A stretch of 64,000 bases of DNA from assembly GCF_021155765.1 (NCBI RefSeq), contig NC_060116.1, positions 10,664,001 to 10,728,000 on the forward strand, written 5' to 3'. Below, piece after piece: positions 63,511 to 64,000 of the stretch. Numbering within the stretch: the first letter of the stretch is position 1; every line of letters starts with the position of its first letter. Made by a program: the position numbers and the translations under genes. The notes beneath the pieces are model-generated. The model was not told the origin of the DNA. It did no database searches and saw only the letters and a program-made list of their open reading frames with translations. Source of the DNA: Diprion similis (lineage: Eukaryota > Arthropoda > Insecta > Hymenoptera > Diprionidae).

Positions 63511-64000
63511 TGCATATACATTTGTATATAATACAGTTTTAACTTTACGCTGCTGTTATACTGTTTTATGCGGCAGAGATATCGATTGCATCTGATAAAA
63601 GTTGACCCGGAGTCGAAACCTTTTTCACTGCAGGTTACACGCAATCCGATGCGTGTTTTTTCACGCTCGAATCAATCCATGTTATAGCAATTACACACAC
63701 GGCTGTGCCCGTACGTTGTCAGATGGATAAACTGCGGAAGAAATTAGAAAAGAAGGAAGATGTTGGATAAGATCTAGTCAAAAATAAAGTATTAGTTACT
63801 TATTCGAGCATAAATATTCCCTCTGACGATAGACATAAGCTATCGCCGATTATTCGGTGTATATCTAAATCTAATCTTTCAACCCCTTAGCTGTGCCTAA
63901 ATCCTGCAGGATCTAAAAACAACCAACCCACTTCACAATGAAACACAGTGACAAAAACTGACTTGAGATGACGAGTCCGTGATATTAGGACGATTTATGA

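Larger units (their letters stand above)
46413..64000. other. Large gene-poor region, probably intronic/regulatory
   Basis: Across 17.6 kb I find no exon with a recognisable domain. If the 46370 exon is real, this may be its first intron, possibly with alternative promoters at about 49.2 kb and 62.6 kb. Open frames such as 50529-50987 (-), 56300-56671 (+) and 62208-62798 (-) show no family motif. Simple repeats are listed separately. Confidence 0.45.

Noticed and set aside
1-64000. CRISPR arrays, operons, tRNA or rRNA genes
   Set aside because: The gene structures are eukaryotic. I saw no regularly spaced repeat array, no rRNA sequence and no convincing tRNA cloverleaf by eye; a dedicated tRNA scan was not possible.

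Overview
This window looks like nuclear DNA from an insect, most likely a hymenopteran. Genes are split by short GT-AG introns, intergenic and intronic DNA is AT-rich, one intron holds an arthropod-type LINE, and there is a COP1 ubiquitin ligase, which drosophilids are generally understood to lack. The group assignment is inference; no species is claimed. Exon joins below were worked out by hand from splice sites, codon phase and remembered family sequences.

Layout. (1) 1-12071: the 3' part of an immunoglobulin-superfamily cell-adhesion gene of the DIP/lachesin type (+ strand, six exons from 7608). The first 7.6 kb is probably its upstream intron. (2) 12941-13385: a fold-back MITE. (3) 15237-16729: a secreted leucine-rich-repeat protein (+). 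(4) 17604-18231: a small ubiquitin-like protein (+). (5) 19622-20939: an FBXL7-type F-box/LRR protein (-). (6) 22714-24967: the splicing factor SLU7 (+). (7) 25765-34134: the leucine aminopeptidase LAP3 (+). Its 5.5 kb second intron contains a complete single-exon COP1 gene (27555-29645, same strand). (8) 36282-45521: Mediator subunit MED28 (-), with a Q-rich insertion. Its 7.9 kb last intron holds a damaged LINE in the same orientation (39161-43610). (9) 46370-64000: a probable first coding exon, then 17.6 kb of mostly non-coding DNA. That DNA has a TATA-type promoter plus first-exon candidate near 49.2 kb, weak exon candidates near 50.5 and 53.3 kb, and a CpG-rich promoter-like block with a perfect CRE near 62.5-62.9 kb.

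How the genes relate. Most are unrelated housekeeping or developmental genes: splicing (SLU7), peptide turnover (LAP3), ubiquitination (COP1, FBXL7), transcription (MED28), neuronal recognition (DIP-like). FBXL7/SLU7 and MED28/46370 are head-to-head pairs. LAP3 and MED28 are tail-to-tail.

The most interesting signal is just after the MED28 stop codon. The same frame stays open through a single UGA for 55 more codons, encoding ten Arg-Gly pairs in mixed codons and then an Ala/Pro/Gln-rich tail, before a UAA. That is a candidate stop-codon readthrough extension. Other points of note are the intronless COP1 nested in LAP3, the ubiquitin-like protein without a C-terminal Gly-Gly, and the fold-back MITE.
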